A stretch of 64,000 bases of DNA from Leptolyngbya sp. Cla-17 (GCF_016807185.1 NZ_JAEVYN010000001.1:1548781-1612780); one strand, 5' to 3'; shown: positions 17,909 through 26,993, counted from the first letter of the stretch. Made by a program: numbers and translations. The notes: a model not told the origin generated them from the letters alone.

Positions 17909-18838
17909 TTATGCGGATAACTCTAGAATCTCTTTAAGTGCATTAACTCTGCCTTTTGCTTCCGCTTCGCCAAATTTTTTCTGCCTTCTGTTTTGAAAGA
18001 AGTATGTTGGTCTTCTCAACCACGGAAATATCAGTTTTAGTTGAGTTCTTAGATCTAGTGGCAGTTTAATTTGACCTCTGAGAAAACTCAGAATTGTTGC
18101 AGAGTAAGCATTTCCTTCATAAATTTTCAAAAGATATTGCTCTTCCAGTCGTTTGCTTGGCATTAGGTGTTGGAGTTTCAGATTTGCAAACAGGCCAGTG
18201 TATAAATCTAGATCATGAGCGGTATACACCATATCTAAATCTTCGCAACTGAGCAACAAATTCCCACTACGACCAAGCATAAGTCGCCTTGAATCATTTC
18301 TAATTAAATCGGCATAAGCCTTGGCTACCTGCTTACGAATGCATACTCCTGCACCGATAGGTGTTGCTTCCCATAGTGGCGTCTTAGACCAGTGACTTTG
18401 ATCAAACTTCCTGATTCCTATATATGACCAGTATTGCTCTGTCCATGCAGGCGGATTATGCTCAAATTCGGGCAATGTTTGCCCACCCCAAGCGCCTAAC
18501 ATGAGATGACTGCTACTAATCTCCAATGCATTCTTCAGGTAATCACCATCTAACACATTGTCATCATCTACAAAAATGAGAAGATCAGCTTTTGCCTCCT
18601 GAATACCTCGTAAACGTGCTGGAGTTAAACCTAATCGCTCTTCTCTAATATGACGAGCTTGAGGATGCCAATTAAGATCGATTTCTCGAGAAAGCAAACG
18701 ATCGCTTGCATTATCAATGAGTAGTAGTTCCCATCTTTCCTTATACAATGTTTGATCTTTAAGCGCAGTCAAAACCTTATCGAGGTAATCCCGGCGAGGG
18801 TTGTGGGTACAAATGATAACGCTGAGAGTAGGTTGCAT
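17909..18838 (-). CDS. Glycosyltransferase family 2
   Basis: A 309-residue GT-A enzyme. LSVIICTHNPRRDYLDKVLT at the N-terminus, LLLIDNASDR, RLGLTPARLRGIQEA and the metal site LLIFVDDDNVLD (about residues 88-99) follow family order. The acceptor region contains LLSCEDLDMVYTA. The C-terminus is basic (QNRRQKKFGEAEAKGR). It starts 4 bp after the upstream GT4 stop, so the two are co-transcribed. The gene is AT-rich compared with genes at 12-17.5 kb. Confidence 0.9.
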   Translation of the reverse strand: MQPTLSVIICTHNPRRDYLDKVLTALKDQTLYKERWELLLIDNASDRLLSREIDLNWHPQARHIREERLGLTPARLRGIQEAKADLLIFVDDDNVLDGDYLKNALEISSSHLMLGAWGGQTLPEFEHNPPAWTEQYWSYIGIRKFDQSHWSKTPLWEATPIGAGVCIRKQVAKAYADLIRNDSRRLMLGRSGNLLLSCEDLDMVYTAHDLDLYTGLFANLKLQHLMPSKRLEEQYLLKIYEGNAYSATILSFLRGQIKLPLDLRTQLKLIFPWLRRPTYFFQNRRQKKFGEAEAKGRVNALKEILELSA

Positions 18839-18842
18839 ATTG

Positions 18843-20003
18843 CTAGGGGTTAATAGTATCTACAATTAAGTTGAGTAAACTTTTACCAGGGAAAGCATCC
18901 CGTCGATTGATCGCATATGCACGCGCTGTTTCGCCCATTAGTATCCACTTGTCCTGAGCTAACCAAGCTCGTTCAAGTGCAGCACTCAACGATCTCATAG
19001 TCGGGGCTTCTGCGATAAAGCCTGTTGTACCCTCCTGAATCCATTCGGCATTACCTCCCACATCAGTGACGACAGCTGGACGACCACAGAGCATAGACTC
19101 AACGAGGGCTAAGGGAGTACCTTCACTGCGTGAGGGTAGAACTAATAGATGATTTTCAGCCCAAACTGAGCGAATATCATTGACATGACCTGCAAACTGA
19201 ATGCGATCGCTTATCCCATAATATTTAGCTAAGGCTTCTAAGTAAGCCCGATCCGGTCCCGATCCATAAAGACTGCATAGCCAGTGGCGCTCTTTCCATT
19301 CTGGTGAACTGAGCACTTCGAAAAGGGCATCTTGACCCTTGTATGTTGTTTCCAGACGAGCAACACAGGCAAATTTTGCTGTAGATTGATCTGGAAAGGG
19401 TACCGGATTTGTACTGGTTAAGTTAACAGGGTTTTGTACTACCGTTGCCTGTGGCAGCGTCTGAGCCAACTGGCGTTCAGCCAGTGTTAAGTTGTGACGG
19501 GAAACAAATGCAACGACAGCAGCCTGAGTAAATAATTTTTGAACAGTGGCGCGGGCAGAGTCTTTAAGTGAAAAAGCATCACCATTTAACTGGCAGATAA
19601 GAGTAAATGGAATAGATGACGAGTAAAGTAAATTTAGGAGATCTGGCTGGCCGCTCACATCAAAGCTATTACTTTGACTAATGCAAATGGCATCTGGATT
19701 CAAATCAAAAAGTGATTGATAAAGAGATTTAGAATGAATGGGAATAAAAGAAGGAATAGATTGACTAGCTCTTCTAAAAGCTCTAAAGAATATAGAGGAT
19801 TTGCTATTACGAGGGCGTAAAAATAATTGCGCTCCTTGTCGTGTGAGGTCAGAGACGATTGAATGTTTTTCTGACCAGTCATGCAATGATACTAGAACTT
19901 CATGCCCATCTTTAAGAGCCTGTTTTGCCGCCGCCGCCCAAAGGTACTCACTACCTCCCCAAGGAGAGCCGTCCATTGTTGAGATGAATGCAATCTTTGC
20001 CAT
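18843..20003 (-). CDS. Glycosyltransferase family 4
   Basis: The protein is 386 residues from the ATG at 20003 (MAKIAFISTMDGSPWGGSEY); an upstream GTG at 20015 adds four residues but overlaps the GGGGAG ribosome binding site. The GGSEYLW loop marks the N-terminal acceptor half; FACVARLETTYKGQDALFEV and EX7E in SEGTPLALVESMLCGRPAVV with GGNAEWI mark the donor half. It lies 22 bp downstream of the next GT4. Exact sugar unknown. Confidence 0.92.
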   Translation of the reverse strand: MAKIAFISTMDGSPWGGSEYLWAAAAKQALKDGHEVLVSLHDWSEKHSIVSDLTRQGAQLFLRPRNSKSSIFFRAFRRASQSIPSFIPIHSKSLYQSLFDLNPDAICISQSNSFDVSGQPDLLNLLYSSSIPFTLICQLNGDAFSLKDSARATVQKLFTQAAVVAFVSRHNLTLAERQLAQTLPQATVVQNPVNLTSTNPVPFPDQSTAKFACVARLETTYKGQDALFEVLSSPEWKERHWLCSLYGSGPDRAYLEALAKYYGISDRIQFAGHVNDIRSVWAENHLLVLPSRSEGTPLALVESMLCGRPAVVTDVGGNAEWIQEGTTGFIAEAPTMRSLSAALERAWLAQDKWILMGETARAYAINRRDAFPGKSLLNLIVDTINP

Positions 20004-20025
20004 TATGAAAAACACTCCCCTAGAG

Positions 20026-21243
20026 TTAAGGTGTATAAATCAGCTTCTTTAATTTACGCAGTCTTTCTAGTAGGCTTCTTTTTCTAACAGGTTCATCAGC
20101 CTTTTTAAGAAAAACTGAACGTTCATTATTCCACTGAAGAGGAGGCTTTTCCCAAACGGTACTTATCAATTCCTGAAACCAAGGAATGTAGTCTTCGAAG
20201 GAAAAATAGGTCTTGACAGTCTGATAAGCCTCCCGACTTATCTCTTTAATGCTTTCTCTATTATCGGCAAGTTCTTTTATTATCTGAGACATAGCTTCTA
20301 TGTCTCCAACAGGTACTGTAAAGCCATTGACTCCATTTTTTATAACTGCAGCAGTACCACTAACATTTGTGGTCACTGGAACACAGCCCTGCGCCATAGC
20401 TTCAAGCATGGAGATCGACGTTCCTTCGTATTCAGAAACGAGGATACAAACGTCAGACTCCTTCCACAAATTAGCTATTTGCTCAGGAGGTACTGTGTTC
20501 TCAAGTTTTACTCTTCTTTGTGCGTTATTTGGGAGTGATTGTAATTGTTCATTTAGCCAATCCTTCTCTCCGCCATCTCCAACGATTCGGAAGAAATAAT
20601 CCACTTCAGCTTTTTCAAGCTTTTGAATTAAGTTCAATAAATCATAAATTCGCTTTTGCTTATTTGTAATTCTCCCAGCATACATTAAACAAATTGGAGA
20701 ACCAGTCTGACTTTTTTCAACCAGTTCTATAGGCACATCTACAGCACAAGGACGGACATAAATATCATTAACTCGATGTGGCAAAATTAATTTCAGCTTA
20801 GCCTCAATATCTAGACTTACAGCAACAAAGGCATGAATGATTGATTCATAATATTGCAACCATTCATAATAATCGTCTTCATCAGTATGAGCAAAACCAA
20901 TTACTCTCATGTCTTGCGATTGAGTCAGATTCAGCAGAGCACAAGTGGCATAAGTGTCAGCAGACCAATTGGGGATAAACGTTGCAGGAAGAACACTGTG
21001 GTAGGTTGGAAGGTAAGAAATAATATCTTCTGTTCGTGCCTGGTATGCTGGTTTACCTAAGCAACTAGTAGATTTTACTGTTGATGGTAAAGGTATTTGC
21101 CTCTCATAGTTTGGCTCCGAATGCTTGATTAAAATAGCTGGTGTATCAACCTCTTGAAGCTTTTGAATCATTTTAATTGACCAGGTGGTTACACCACCCA
21201 ACACCATTCCCAAAGGAAGAATAAACGCATTATCTTTCAACAT
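20026..21243 (-). CDS. Glycosyltransferase family 4
   Basis: A 405-residue GT-B enzyme. The N-terminus LPLGMVLGGVTTWSIKMIQK carries a GGVTTW loop in place of the usual GGxE. The donor half has MYAGRITNKQKRIYDLLNLI and EX7E in YEGTSISMLEAMAQGCVPVT, followed by VSGTAAVIKNGVNGFTVPVG. Its ATG lies inside the last 14 bases of the upstream gene, giving translational coupling. I saw no GCGATCGC in this gene, and it is AT-rich, consistent with later acquisition. Confidence 0.92.
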   Translation of the reverse strand: MLKDNAFILPLGMVLGGVTTWSIKMIQKLQEVDTPAILIKHSEPNYERQIPLPSTVKSTSCLGKPAYQARTEDIISYLPTYHSVLPATFIPNWSADTYATCALLNLTQSQDMRVIGFAHTDEDDYYEWLQYYESIIHAFVAVSLDIEAKLKLILPHRVNDIYVRPCAVDVPIELVEKSQTGSPICLMYAGRITNKQKRIYDLLNLIQKLEKAEVDYFFRIVGDGGEKDWLNEQLQSLPNNAQRRVKLENTVPPEQIANLWKESDVCILVSEYEGTSISMLEAMAQGCVPVTTNVSGTAAVIKNGVNGFTVPVGDIEAMSQIIKELADNRESIKEISREAYQTVKTYFSFEDYIPWFQELISTVWEKPPLQWNNERSVFLKKADEPVRKRSLLERLRKLKKLIYTP

Positions 21244-22576
21244 TAGCTTTATCCTCTAAAATGCTTCTGTAAAATTTGTATCTTTGCTCGTAGATAACAG
21301 AAGGAGAGTAGTATTTCTTGATCAAGTCTTGTGCATGTTTGCACATATTGAATGTATGCTCTAGATCAGAAAGAAGATATTCAATAGCGCCAAAAAACTC
21401 ATCTTTGTTGTTGGCAATCATTATGCTCTCTAGATTATTGGCATTGATTCCTTCTAAAGCAAAAGAAGTACATATTACTGGAATACCTTGAGCCATCGAC
21501 AGAAGAACCTTACTCTTTAAACCACCTCCTATTCTGATTGGGGCAATACCAATACTGTTTCTAGAAACTTTGTAAATATCATCTACAAAACCCAGAAATT
21601 TTACTTTGCTTGAGTGATCTTGATATTTCGCAACCGTCTCTGCACTCCACTTACCAACAACATGAAGAGACAGTCCTAACTTCTGAAAAACTTCCTCTGC
21701 TACTTCTTCTAGAAACCACTCTACAGCGTCTTTATTTGGATAATGCTCCTCTCCTCCTACGAAAAAAAGTTTTTCTGGTCGAACAACATCTTGCTTGGTT
21801 AATTCCTTAATTTCCTGCTTTGGTACTGGAAAAGGAGAATTAATGAATTTGATACTATGATTTTGCTGTCCTAAAGCATCTTTCAATAATGCGTTTTCAG
21901 AATCATTAAACGTAATGACACCATCTACTTGCTCTAATAATGAAATCTCAACTTTTTTATAAAATTCCAAAATATAATTGGCAAACCCTGAAGTAATGTG
22001 TTTGGCAGACATGTGAGACTTGATTCTATAGAATATGCACTCATGTTCTACAAATACTTTTTTTATTGTGGAAGGTAGAACTACTGTAAGATTCAAGTTT
22101 CGGATAAAATCTAACTGAATAATATTGATAAGATCTTTATCTATAATTTCATAAATGGTTTCTATATATTCCTGGCTGTGTAGCTGGTATGGATTCCATG
22201 ACGAATACATTTCATTAAAAAATGTCTCTGGATTTTCTTCTAAATCTTTATGCTCACTGCTTCTGCTAACTAAAGTTCTACAAGCAGACTTGATTTTAGC
22301 TTTTAGGATTCTATAAAACGCTAAAAGATTTTGAAAACTATTACTAAAAGCGCTCTTTGGTTCGTCAGGTTTTAAGATTTTAGATGAATAAACTTTAGTC
22401 TTTGGCAGAAGAGCCCTGAGTTCAGCTAACTCCACCTCTGTCAGAATATTTTCCTCCGAAAGAAGTAGGCTAACATTACAAATATGGCTAAAAAACTCAA
22501 CCATCCCAAACTGTGCAACACCCGCGCCAGTCTCTATTGGATAGATCTTATCGAATGCAATAAAAAGTATGTTCAT
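21230..22576 (-). CDS. Glycosyltransferase (GT4/GT1-like)
   Basis: The protein is 448 residues from the ATG at 22576 (MNILFIAFDKIYPIETGAGV); an earlier in-frame start at 22594 adds six residues. It has FVEHECIFYRIKS, a donor-side LFFVGGEEHYPNKDAVEWFL and IAPIRIGGGLKSKVLLSMAQ, the glycine-rich EX7E variant. An insertion around residues 75-130 is rich in Lys and Ser and may be a linker. It is AT-rich and HIP1-free. The gene overlaps the next GT4 by 14 bp and follows a 490-bp spacer with gene debris. Confidence 0.85.
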   Translation of the reverse strand: MNILFIAFDKIYPIETGAGVAQFGMVEFFSHICNVSLLLSEENILTEVELAELRALLPKTKVYSSKILKPDEPKSAFSNSFQNLLAFYRILKAKIKSACRTLVSRSSEHKDLEENPETFFNEMYSSWNPYQLHSQEYIETIYEIIDKDLINIIQLDFIRNLNLTVVLPSTIKKVFVEHECIFYRIKSHMSAKHITSGFANYILEFYKKVEISLLEQVDGVITFNDSENALLKDALGQQNHSIKFINSPFPVPKQEIKELTKQDVVRPEKLFFVGGEEHYPNKDAVEWFLEEVAEEVFQKLGLSLHVVGKWSAETVAKYQDHSSKVKFLGFVDDIYKVSRNSIGIAPIRIGGGLKSKVLLSMAQGIPVICTSFALEGINANNLESIMIANNKDEFFGAIEYLLSDLEHTFNMCKHAQDLIKKYYSPSVIYEQRYKFYRSILEDKANVER

Positions 22577-22785
22577 GTCATTAGAAACTGTCATAAAAGC
22601 TGGCTCTGCTATCTTGATAATCTACTAAATCAATTGAATTGAAATACTCATTAGCAGGTTGCAACTCCTAATATCGTTTCTCTTGAATTCCCATATATCT
22701 AAGCTCTTTATTCTTCATCTTGCCTAAGCGTCTCCTTTAAAACTGAATATCTCCTACTGCAAGAACTTCATCCCCAATTAAGATT

Positions 22786-22920
22786 TCAGATCAGCGGTAG
22801 AGTTACCTTGTCGGCATTGGCAATGGTAGAAAGTCTATGGGCGATCACATTGGCTGATTGAAGAGCATCTTGCACGACAAAGTTATAGAACTCTCTTGTA
22901 TAGAATTTCTTTTCTACCAT
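22786..22920 (-). pseudogene. Remnant of an ABC exporter ATPase (H-loop scrap)
   Basis: A 44-codon minus-strand frame from ATG 22920 to TGA 22786-22788 contains VQDALQSANVIAHRLSTIAN. This is the H-loop signature of ABC exporters (VIAHRLSTI.NAD), joined to a VQDAL-like segment that normally lies upstream, after the D-loop. Walker A, signature and Walker B motifs are absent. A GGAGG-like site is present before the ATG. The scrap lies between galE and the first glycosyltransferase, where a polysaccharide or lipid-oligosaccharide exporter gene would be at home. The rest of the 22577-23069 spacer shows no gene. Confidence 0.65.
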
Positions 22921-23069
22921 TTGTACTATCTCCACTTTTCCTCCTACTAGTTAGAAGGTGTTCTAAGGTATTCAATTTACTACTAGTAATTGATTCCAAA
23001 ACTCTGTGACAAAATCAGGAAGATTACTGGTTGCTTCCTCACTCTTTTCCTGAGCTTTACATAGCCCAG

Positions 23070-24080
23070 CTAGCGTTCTAACTCTCCATGCCGGATTTGA
23101 TGCCAGCTCCAGGCATGAGTCAAAATCATTTCTAACTCCCCATACTGTGGCAGCCAGCCCAACACCCGCTTTGCCTTCTTACCACTTCCTACTAGCACAG
23201 GCGGATCTCCCAGACGCCGATCGCATTCCACTACGGCGATCAATTCTCCAGTCACCTGCCGTGCTGTTTCAATCACCTGTTTGACGGAAAAACCCTGCCC
23301 ATTTCCCAGGTTAAAGACATCGCTCTTGCCACCCTTGAGCAAATACTCCAATCCCAAAATGTGCGCCGCTGCCAGATCCATCACATGAATATAATCTCGA
23401 ACGCAACTTCCATCCGGTGTTGGGTAGTCCGTCCCAAAGATCGACACCGACTCTCTTAGCCCCATTGCTGTTTGCAACACCAACGGAATCAGATGGGTTT
23501 CTGGAGTGTGATCTTCCCCCAATAGCCCTTCTGGATCAGCTCCCGCCGCATTGAAATAGCGCAAGCATACCGATCTCATCCCATAAGCGCGATCAAGATC
23601 CGCCAGAATACGCTCCACCATTAGTTTAGAAGCTCCATACGGATTAATCGGTTGTTGCAGAGCCTCCTCAGGAATAGGAACCGTGTCAGGAATGCCGTAG
23701 GTGGCACAGGTAGACGAAAACACAAACGTTTTCACCCCTGCCGCCAACATCGCCTCTAATAAGGTCAAAGTACCTAACACATTGTTGTGATAATATTTCA
23801 GCGGTTCCGCCACCGACTCACCCACATATGCATAGGCAGCAAAGTGAATCACTGCGGCAATTTGTCGAGTCTCAAAGACTTGATCAAGCACAGCCCGATC
23901 GCAAATATCACCGACAATCAGCTCGACCTTTAAAGCCGTGTCAACCAAGTCCTGATGACCATACACCAGATTGTCTAACACAATTACTTCGTAACCAGAT
24001 TGCTTCAGCGCTAAAACTGTATGAGAACCGATATAACCCGCGCCGCCTGTCACCAGAATCGTCGGCTTTATCTGCATCAT
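23070..24080 (-). CDS. galE: UDP-glucose 4-epimerase
   Basis: Interconverts UDP-glucose and UDP-galactose, supplying UDP-galactose to the glycosyltransferases downstream. It has 336 residues, normal for GalE. Visible features: NAD-binding VTGGAGYIGSHT (residues 8-19), the HFAAYAYVGESV block, FSSTCATYG with the catalytic Ser/Thr, PYGASKLMVERIL with the Tyr-x-x-x-Lys pair, and LRYFNAAGADPEG. A second ATG follows the first directly. It is the first gene of the minus-strand polysaccharide locus, though a 490-bp spacer separates it from the first glycosyltransferase. Confidence 0.96.
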   Translation of the reverse strand: MMQIKPTILVTGGAGYIGSHTVLALKQSGYEVIVLDNLVYGHQDLVDTALKVELIVGDICDRAVLDQVFETRQIAAVIHFAAYAYVGESVAEPLKYYHNNVLGTLTLLEAMLAAGVKTFVFSSTCATYGIPDTVPIPEEALQQPINPYGASKLMVERILADLDRAYGMRSVCLRYFNAAGADPEGLLGEDHTPETHLIPLVLQTAMGLRESVSIFGTDYPTPDGSCVRDYIHVMDLAAAHILGLEYLLKGGKSDVFNLGNGQGFSVKQVIETARQVTGELIAVVECDRRLGDPPVLVGSGKKAKRVLGWLPQYGELEMILTHAWSWHQIRHGELER

Positions 24081-24099
24081 GATTTACTCTTAAATCACT

Positions 24100-24300
24100 T
24101 CAAATCATCTTGACCCATACGCGCTCATGGGACGGAAAGACTGGATGCCACTCCAAAGCATGAGCATCACGAGCGCTAGTTGTCAGCTCTGCTAGCACGT
24201 GTATTTCTTCCAACTTGTACGAAGGATTTGCAGCAGGATCAGGAGAAACACGAGTTTGCTTGCGATTCTTTGCAGCTTCTTTATAATTCTGGGTAAGTGC
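24100..24300 (-). pseudogene. 5'-truncated ORF fragment of unknown family
   Basis: A minus-strand frame of 66 codons runs from just after a TAA at 24301-24303 to TGA at 24100-24102. It has no start codon near its 5' end. The peptide (contains HALEWHPVFPSHERVWVKM) reads as real protein with balanced composition, so it looks like the C-terminal remainder of a decayed gene. I do not recognise the family. Confidence 0.35.
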
Positions 24301-24339
24301 TTACAGCAAAGTAAGGTTATTGATGACTTATACCCATCC

Positions 24340-24410
24340 AAAACTCTGACATTCGAGGAGTTTCTGGCTGAATATGGCAATGACCCACGTTATGAACTGA
24401 TTGGCGGAGA
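24340..24410 (+). pseudogene. N-terminal scrap of a Uma2-family (DUF820) gene
   Basis: The plus-strand frame reads LTFEEFLAEYGNDPRYELIG, the conserved opening of cyanobacterial Uma2/DUF820 nuclease-fold proteins (usual form LTFEEFLEWYPEDGRRYELIDG). The frame then leaves the family and stops near 24460; the catalytic core is missing. Such genes are highly multiplied and often decayed in cyanobacteria. Confidence 0.6.
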
Positions 24411-24502
24411 TTACGCGTGTATCCGACATTCTTTCAAGAACTATGCCTTGCTTAGATGCTGATGTGATGTCGTAGTGGTTGTGTGTCGATGAAACTGAAG
24501 CC

Positions 24503-24537
24503 TGCGGTAGGCGGTAATAAGATTACTGCCTACCGCA
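24503..24537. repeat. 16-bp palindromic hairpin
   Basis: Arms 24503-24518 and 24522-24537 pair over 16 bp with one G-U and a 3-nt loop. It lies 54 bp downstream of the ABC-F gene on the minus strand. No T-run follows in either direction, so it could be a REP-like palindrome or a Rho-independent terminator without a good U-tract. Confidence 0.6.
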
Positions 24538-24590
24538 CCATCTAGCAAGTGTTTACGACAAGGAAATTATGCAGGGGAAGCGTAAAAACC

Positions 24591-26543
24591 TTAGCCAATG
24601 ATTTCTGCTAGTTCCATCCAGCGCTCGGTTGACTTGTCAATTTCTTTGGTGACTTCTGCCAAGCGATCGCTTAGTTTGCGGATATCGACAAAGCCGCCAT
24701 TCGCGCCGCCATACAGCACTTTTTCAATCTCTGCTTTTTCAATTTCTAGCTGAGGAATTTTTGCCTCTAAGGTTTCGTACTCACGCTTTTCTTTGAAGGA
24801 GGGCTTCTTTGATGAAGAGTTTGGGGTGCGGGGTGCCGAGTGCGGACTTGAAGTATTAAGCGTTTTATCCTCGTTAGCGGCGCTTTGCTTTTTTGCTTTT
24901 TGAACTCCTGCCTCCGCCTGCTTTTTGTCGTCTGTTTCTTCTTTTTTGAAGTCTAAATAAACGGAGTAGTTGCCGGGATATTGTTTGAGAGTGCCGTTGG
25001 GTTCAAAGGCGAAGATGGTTTCGACGGTGCGATCGAGGAAGTAGCGATCGTGGGAAACGACAATGACGCAGCCGTTGAAGTCTTCGAGATATTCTTCGAG
25101 GACTGCCAGGGTTTGTACGTCTAGATCGTTGGTCGGTTCATCCAAAATCAGCACGTTGGGCGCTTCCATCAGCACCTTGAGCAAAAATAACCGCCGTTTT
25201 TCGCCGCCGGAGAGTTTGGCGATCGGGGCATATTGCTGATCGGGGGGGAACAGAAAGCGCTCCAGCATTTGAGAGGCAGTGATGACGCTGCCGTCGGAGG
25301 TTTTGACCAGTTCAGCGACGTTTTTGAGATATTCGATCACCCGTTGGCTGTCGTTCATGCCCACATCTTCGGAATGCTGATCGAAGTAGCCAATGTGAAT
25401 CGTGGTGCCAATTTCTACGGTGCCAGAATCGGGTGGAATGCGCCCGGTGATGATATCCATCAGAGTCGATTTTCCGGCTCCATTGCTGCCAATGATGCCA
25501 ATCCGGTCTTCGGGGGTGAAGAGGTGGGTGAAGTCTTTGATTAAGGTGCGATCGCCGTAGGCTTTGCAGATATTCGCTAACTCAATGACCTTTTTGCCAA
25601 TCCGCCGCCCCACAGTGGTGATATCCACTTTGCCAGTCGTCTGCTTAAACTCTTGATCTTGCATCTCGCGGATGCGATCGATGCGGGCTTTTTGTTTGGT
25701 GCTACGGGCTTTGGGTCCCCGTTTTAGCCATTCCAACTCGCGCCGTAAGACTCCAGTATGTTTACGCTGGGTGCTGGCAGCAGAATCTTCCTCAAGGGCT
25801 TTTTTCTCCAGGTAATAGGCATAGTTGCCAGCATAGGAGAACAAATCGGCGCGATCGATTTCGATGATGCGGTTGGTGACTCGATCCAAAAAGTAGCGAT
25901 CGTGGGTGATCAACAGCAACGCCCCACGAAATCGATTCAGGTAGCTTTGCAGCCATTCCACCGAGAGGGCATCCAAGTGGTTGGTTGGCTCATCCATCAG
26001 CAGCACATCTGGTTCGGATAGAAGCGCAGTGGCGATCGCAATCCGTTTCCGATATCCACCGGACAAACCGCCAATCTTTGCTTCAAAATCGTGAATCCCC
26101 AGCTTGGTCAAAATGGCTTTGGCGTTGGTTTCTAGTTCCCATGCGCCCAAAGTATCCATGCGTTCTGACACACTGGATAGTTTTGACAACAGCAGGTCGG
26201 TATCACCGTCGCCATGGGCCAGCTTGTCTGAAATGGCTTCATACTGCTTCACCAGTGCTAGCTGTTCGCCACTGTCAGCAAACACTTGCTCTAAGACGGT
26301 GAGGCTGTCATCCAAATCAGGCTGCTGCGGCAGGTAAATAATTTTGGCGCTGGAGTTGACCCACAGTTCGCCGCCGTCGATCGGCTCCAATCCGGCGATC
26401 ATTTTCAGCAAGGTGGATTTGCCGGAGCCGTTGGTACCAATTAGCCCAACCTTATCGCCTTCATCCAGGCTGAAACTGGCATCCCGCAGAATTTCCTTAA
26501 TGCCAAAGTCTTTTTTGAGCGATCGCAGCGAAAAGAGAGCCAT
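24591..26543 (-). CDS. ABC-F family ATPase (Uup-like)
   Basis: A soluble 650-residue protein with two ABC ATPase domains and no membrane segments, the ABC-F layout. Domain 1: Walker A GTNGSGKST (about residue 37), signature LSGGYRKR, Walker B LLMDEPTNHLD. Domain 2: GSNGAGKST (about 356), LSGGEKRR, LILDEPTNDLD. A charged linker lies between them, and the C-terminal region (about 560-650), rich in Lys and Glu, should form a coiled coil, as in Uup. ABC-F proteins act on ribosomes (translation factors) or DNA branch structures (Uup). A low-complexity Ser/Pro patch at about 560-590 precedes the coiled coil. Transcription is minus, toward the debris region. Confidence 0.93.
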   Translation of the reverse strand: MALFSLRSLKKDFGIKEILRDASFSLDEGDKVGLIGTNGSGKSTLLKMIAGLEPIDGGELWVNSSAKIIYLPQQPDLDDSLTVLEQVFADSGEQLALVKQYEAISDKLAHGDGDTDLLLSKLSSVSERMDTLGAWELETNAKAILTKLGIHDFEAKIGGLSGGYRKRIAIATALLSEPDVLLMDEPTNHLDALSVEWLQSYLNRFRGALLLITHDRYFLDRVTNRIIEIDRADLFSYAGNYAYYLEKKALEEDSAASTQRKHTGVLRRELEWLKRGPKARSTKQKARIDRIREMQDQEFKQTTGKVDITTVGRRIGKKVIELANICKAYGDRTLIKDFTHLFTPEDRIGIIGSNGAGKSTLMDIITGRIPPDSGTVEIGTTIHIGYFDQHSEDVGMNDSQRVIEYLKNVAELVKTSDGSVITASQMLERFLFPPDQQYAPIAKLSGGEKRRLFLLKVLMEAPNVLILDEPTNDLDVQTLAVLEEYLEDFNGCVIVVSHDRYFLDRTVETIFAFEPNGTLKQYPGNYSVYLDFKKEETDDKKQAEAGVQKAKKQSAANEDKTLNTSSPHSAPRTPNSSSKKPSFKEKREYETLEAKIPQLEIEKAEIEKVLYGGANGGFVDIRKLSDRLAEVTKEIDKSTERWMELAEIIG

Positions 26544-26623
26544 AAATCATGCCATGTCTGTCAGCTTTAGTGTAACGGAATTGTTAAACACCCTATCGGT
26601 GATGATTTTTTTGTTAGAGCGAG

Positions 26624-26812
26624 TTAGCGATCATTCTCCTCGAGATCGAGGTCTTCGTCCTCTGGCTTACTCATTTCCTCTTTAAATCCCCGGAGGGTTT
26701 TGCCAATCGTGCCACCCAGTTCGGGGATCTTTTTCGGACCAAAAATCAGCACGGCTACCACGCCAATAATAACGACTTCAGGCCAACCCAAACCAAACAT
26801 AAGCGCCTCCAA
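26624..26812 (-). CDS. tatA: Sec-independent translocase protein TatA
   Basis: A 62-residue TatA/E protein: a transmembrane helix in MFGLGWPEVVIIGVVAVLIF, then the GPKKIPELGGTIGKTLRGFK hinge and amphipathic helix and a short acidic tail. TatA oligomers form the pore for export of folded twin-arginine substrates. The compact size fits TatA rather than TatB; a second, longer Tat protein is encoded at 2425-2790. It precedes the ABC-F gene on the same strand with an 80-bp gap. Confidence 0.92.
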   Translation of the reverse strand: MEALMFGLGWPEVVIIGVVAVLIFGPKKIPELGGTIGKTLRGFKEEMSKPEDEDLDLEENDR

Positions 26813-26993
26813 AAGGATTTTAATGCTCTCACCCTAGCTCTTTCCCATCGGGAGAGAGCATCATATTAAGTCCAAAACCTAGGGTACAGCGTACAGGCAA
26901 ATTGGATGCCCTAAGACTTTGTATCCAAAACACTTTATTAAAAATTTTCGGTTTGATAGGCTCAGTGGGCAAATTTAGCCTTTCACCCGCCCT

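Noticed and set aside
17731..17937. Plus-strand open frame of 68 codons
   Set aside because: No ribosome site, biased low-complexity composition and overlap with the end of the GT2 gene.
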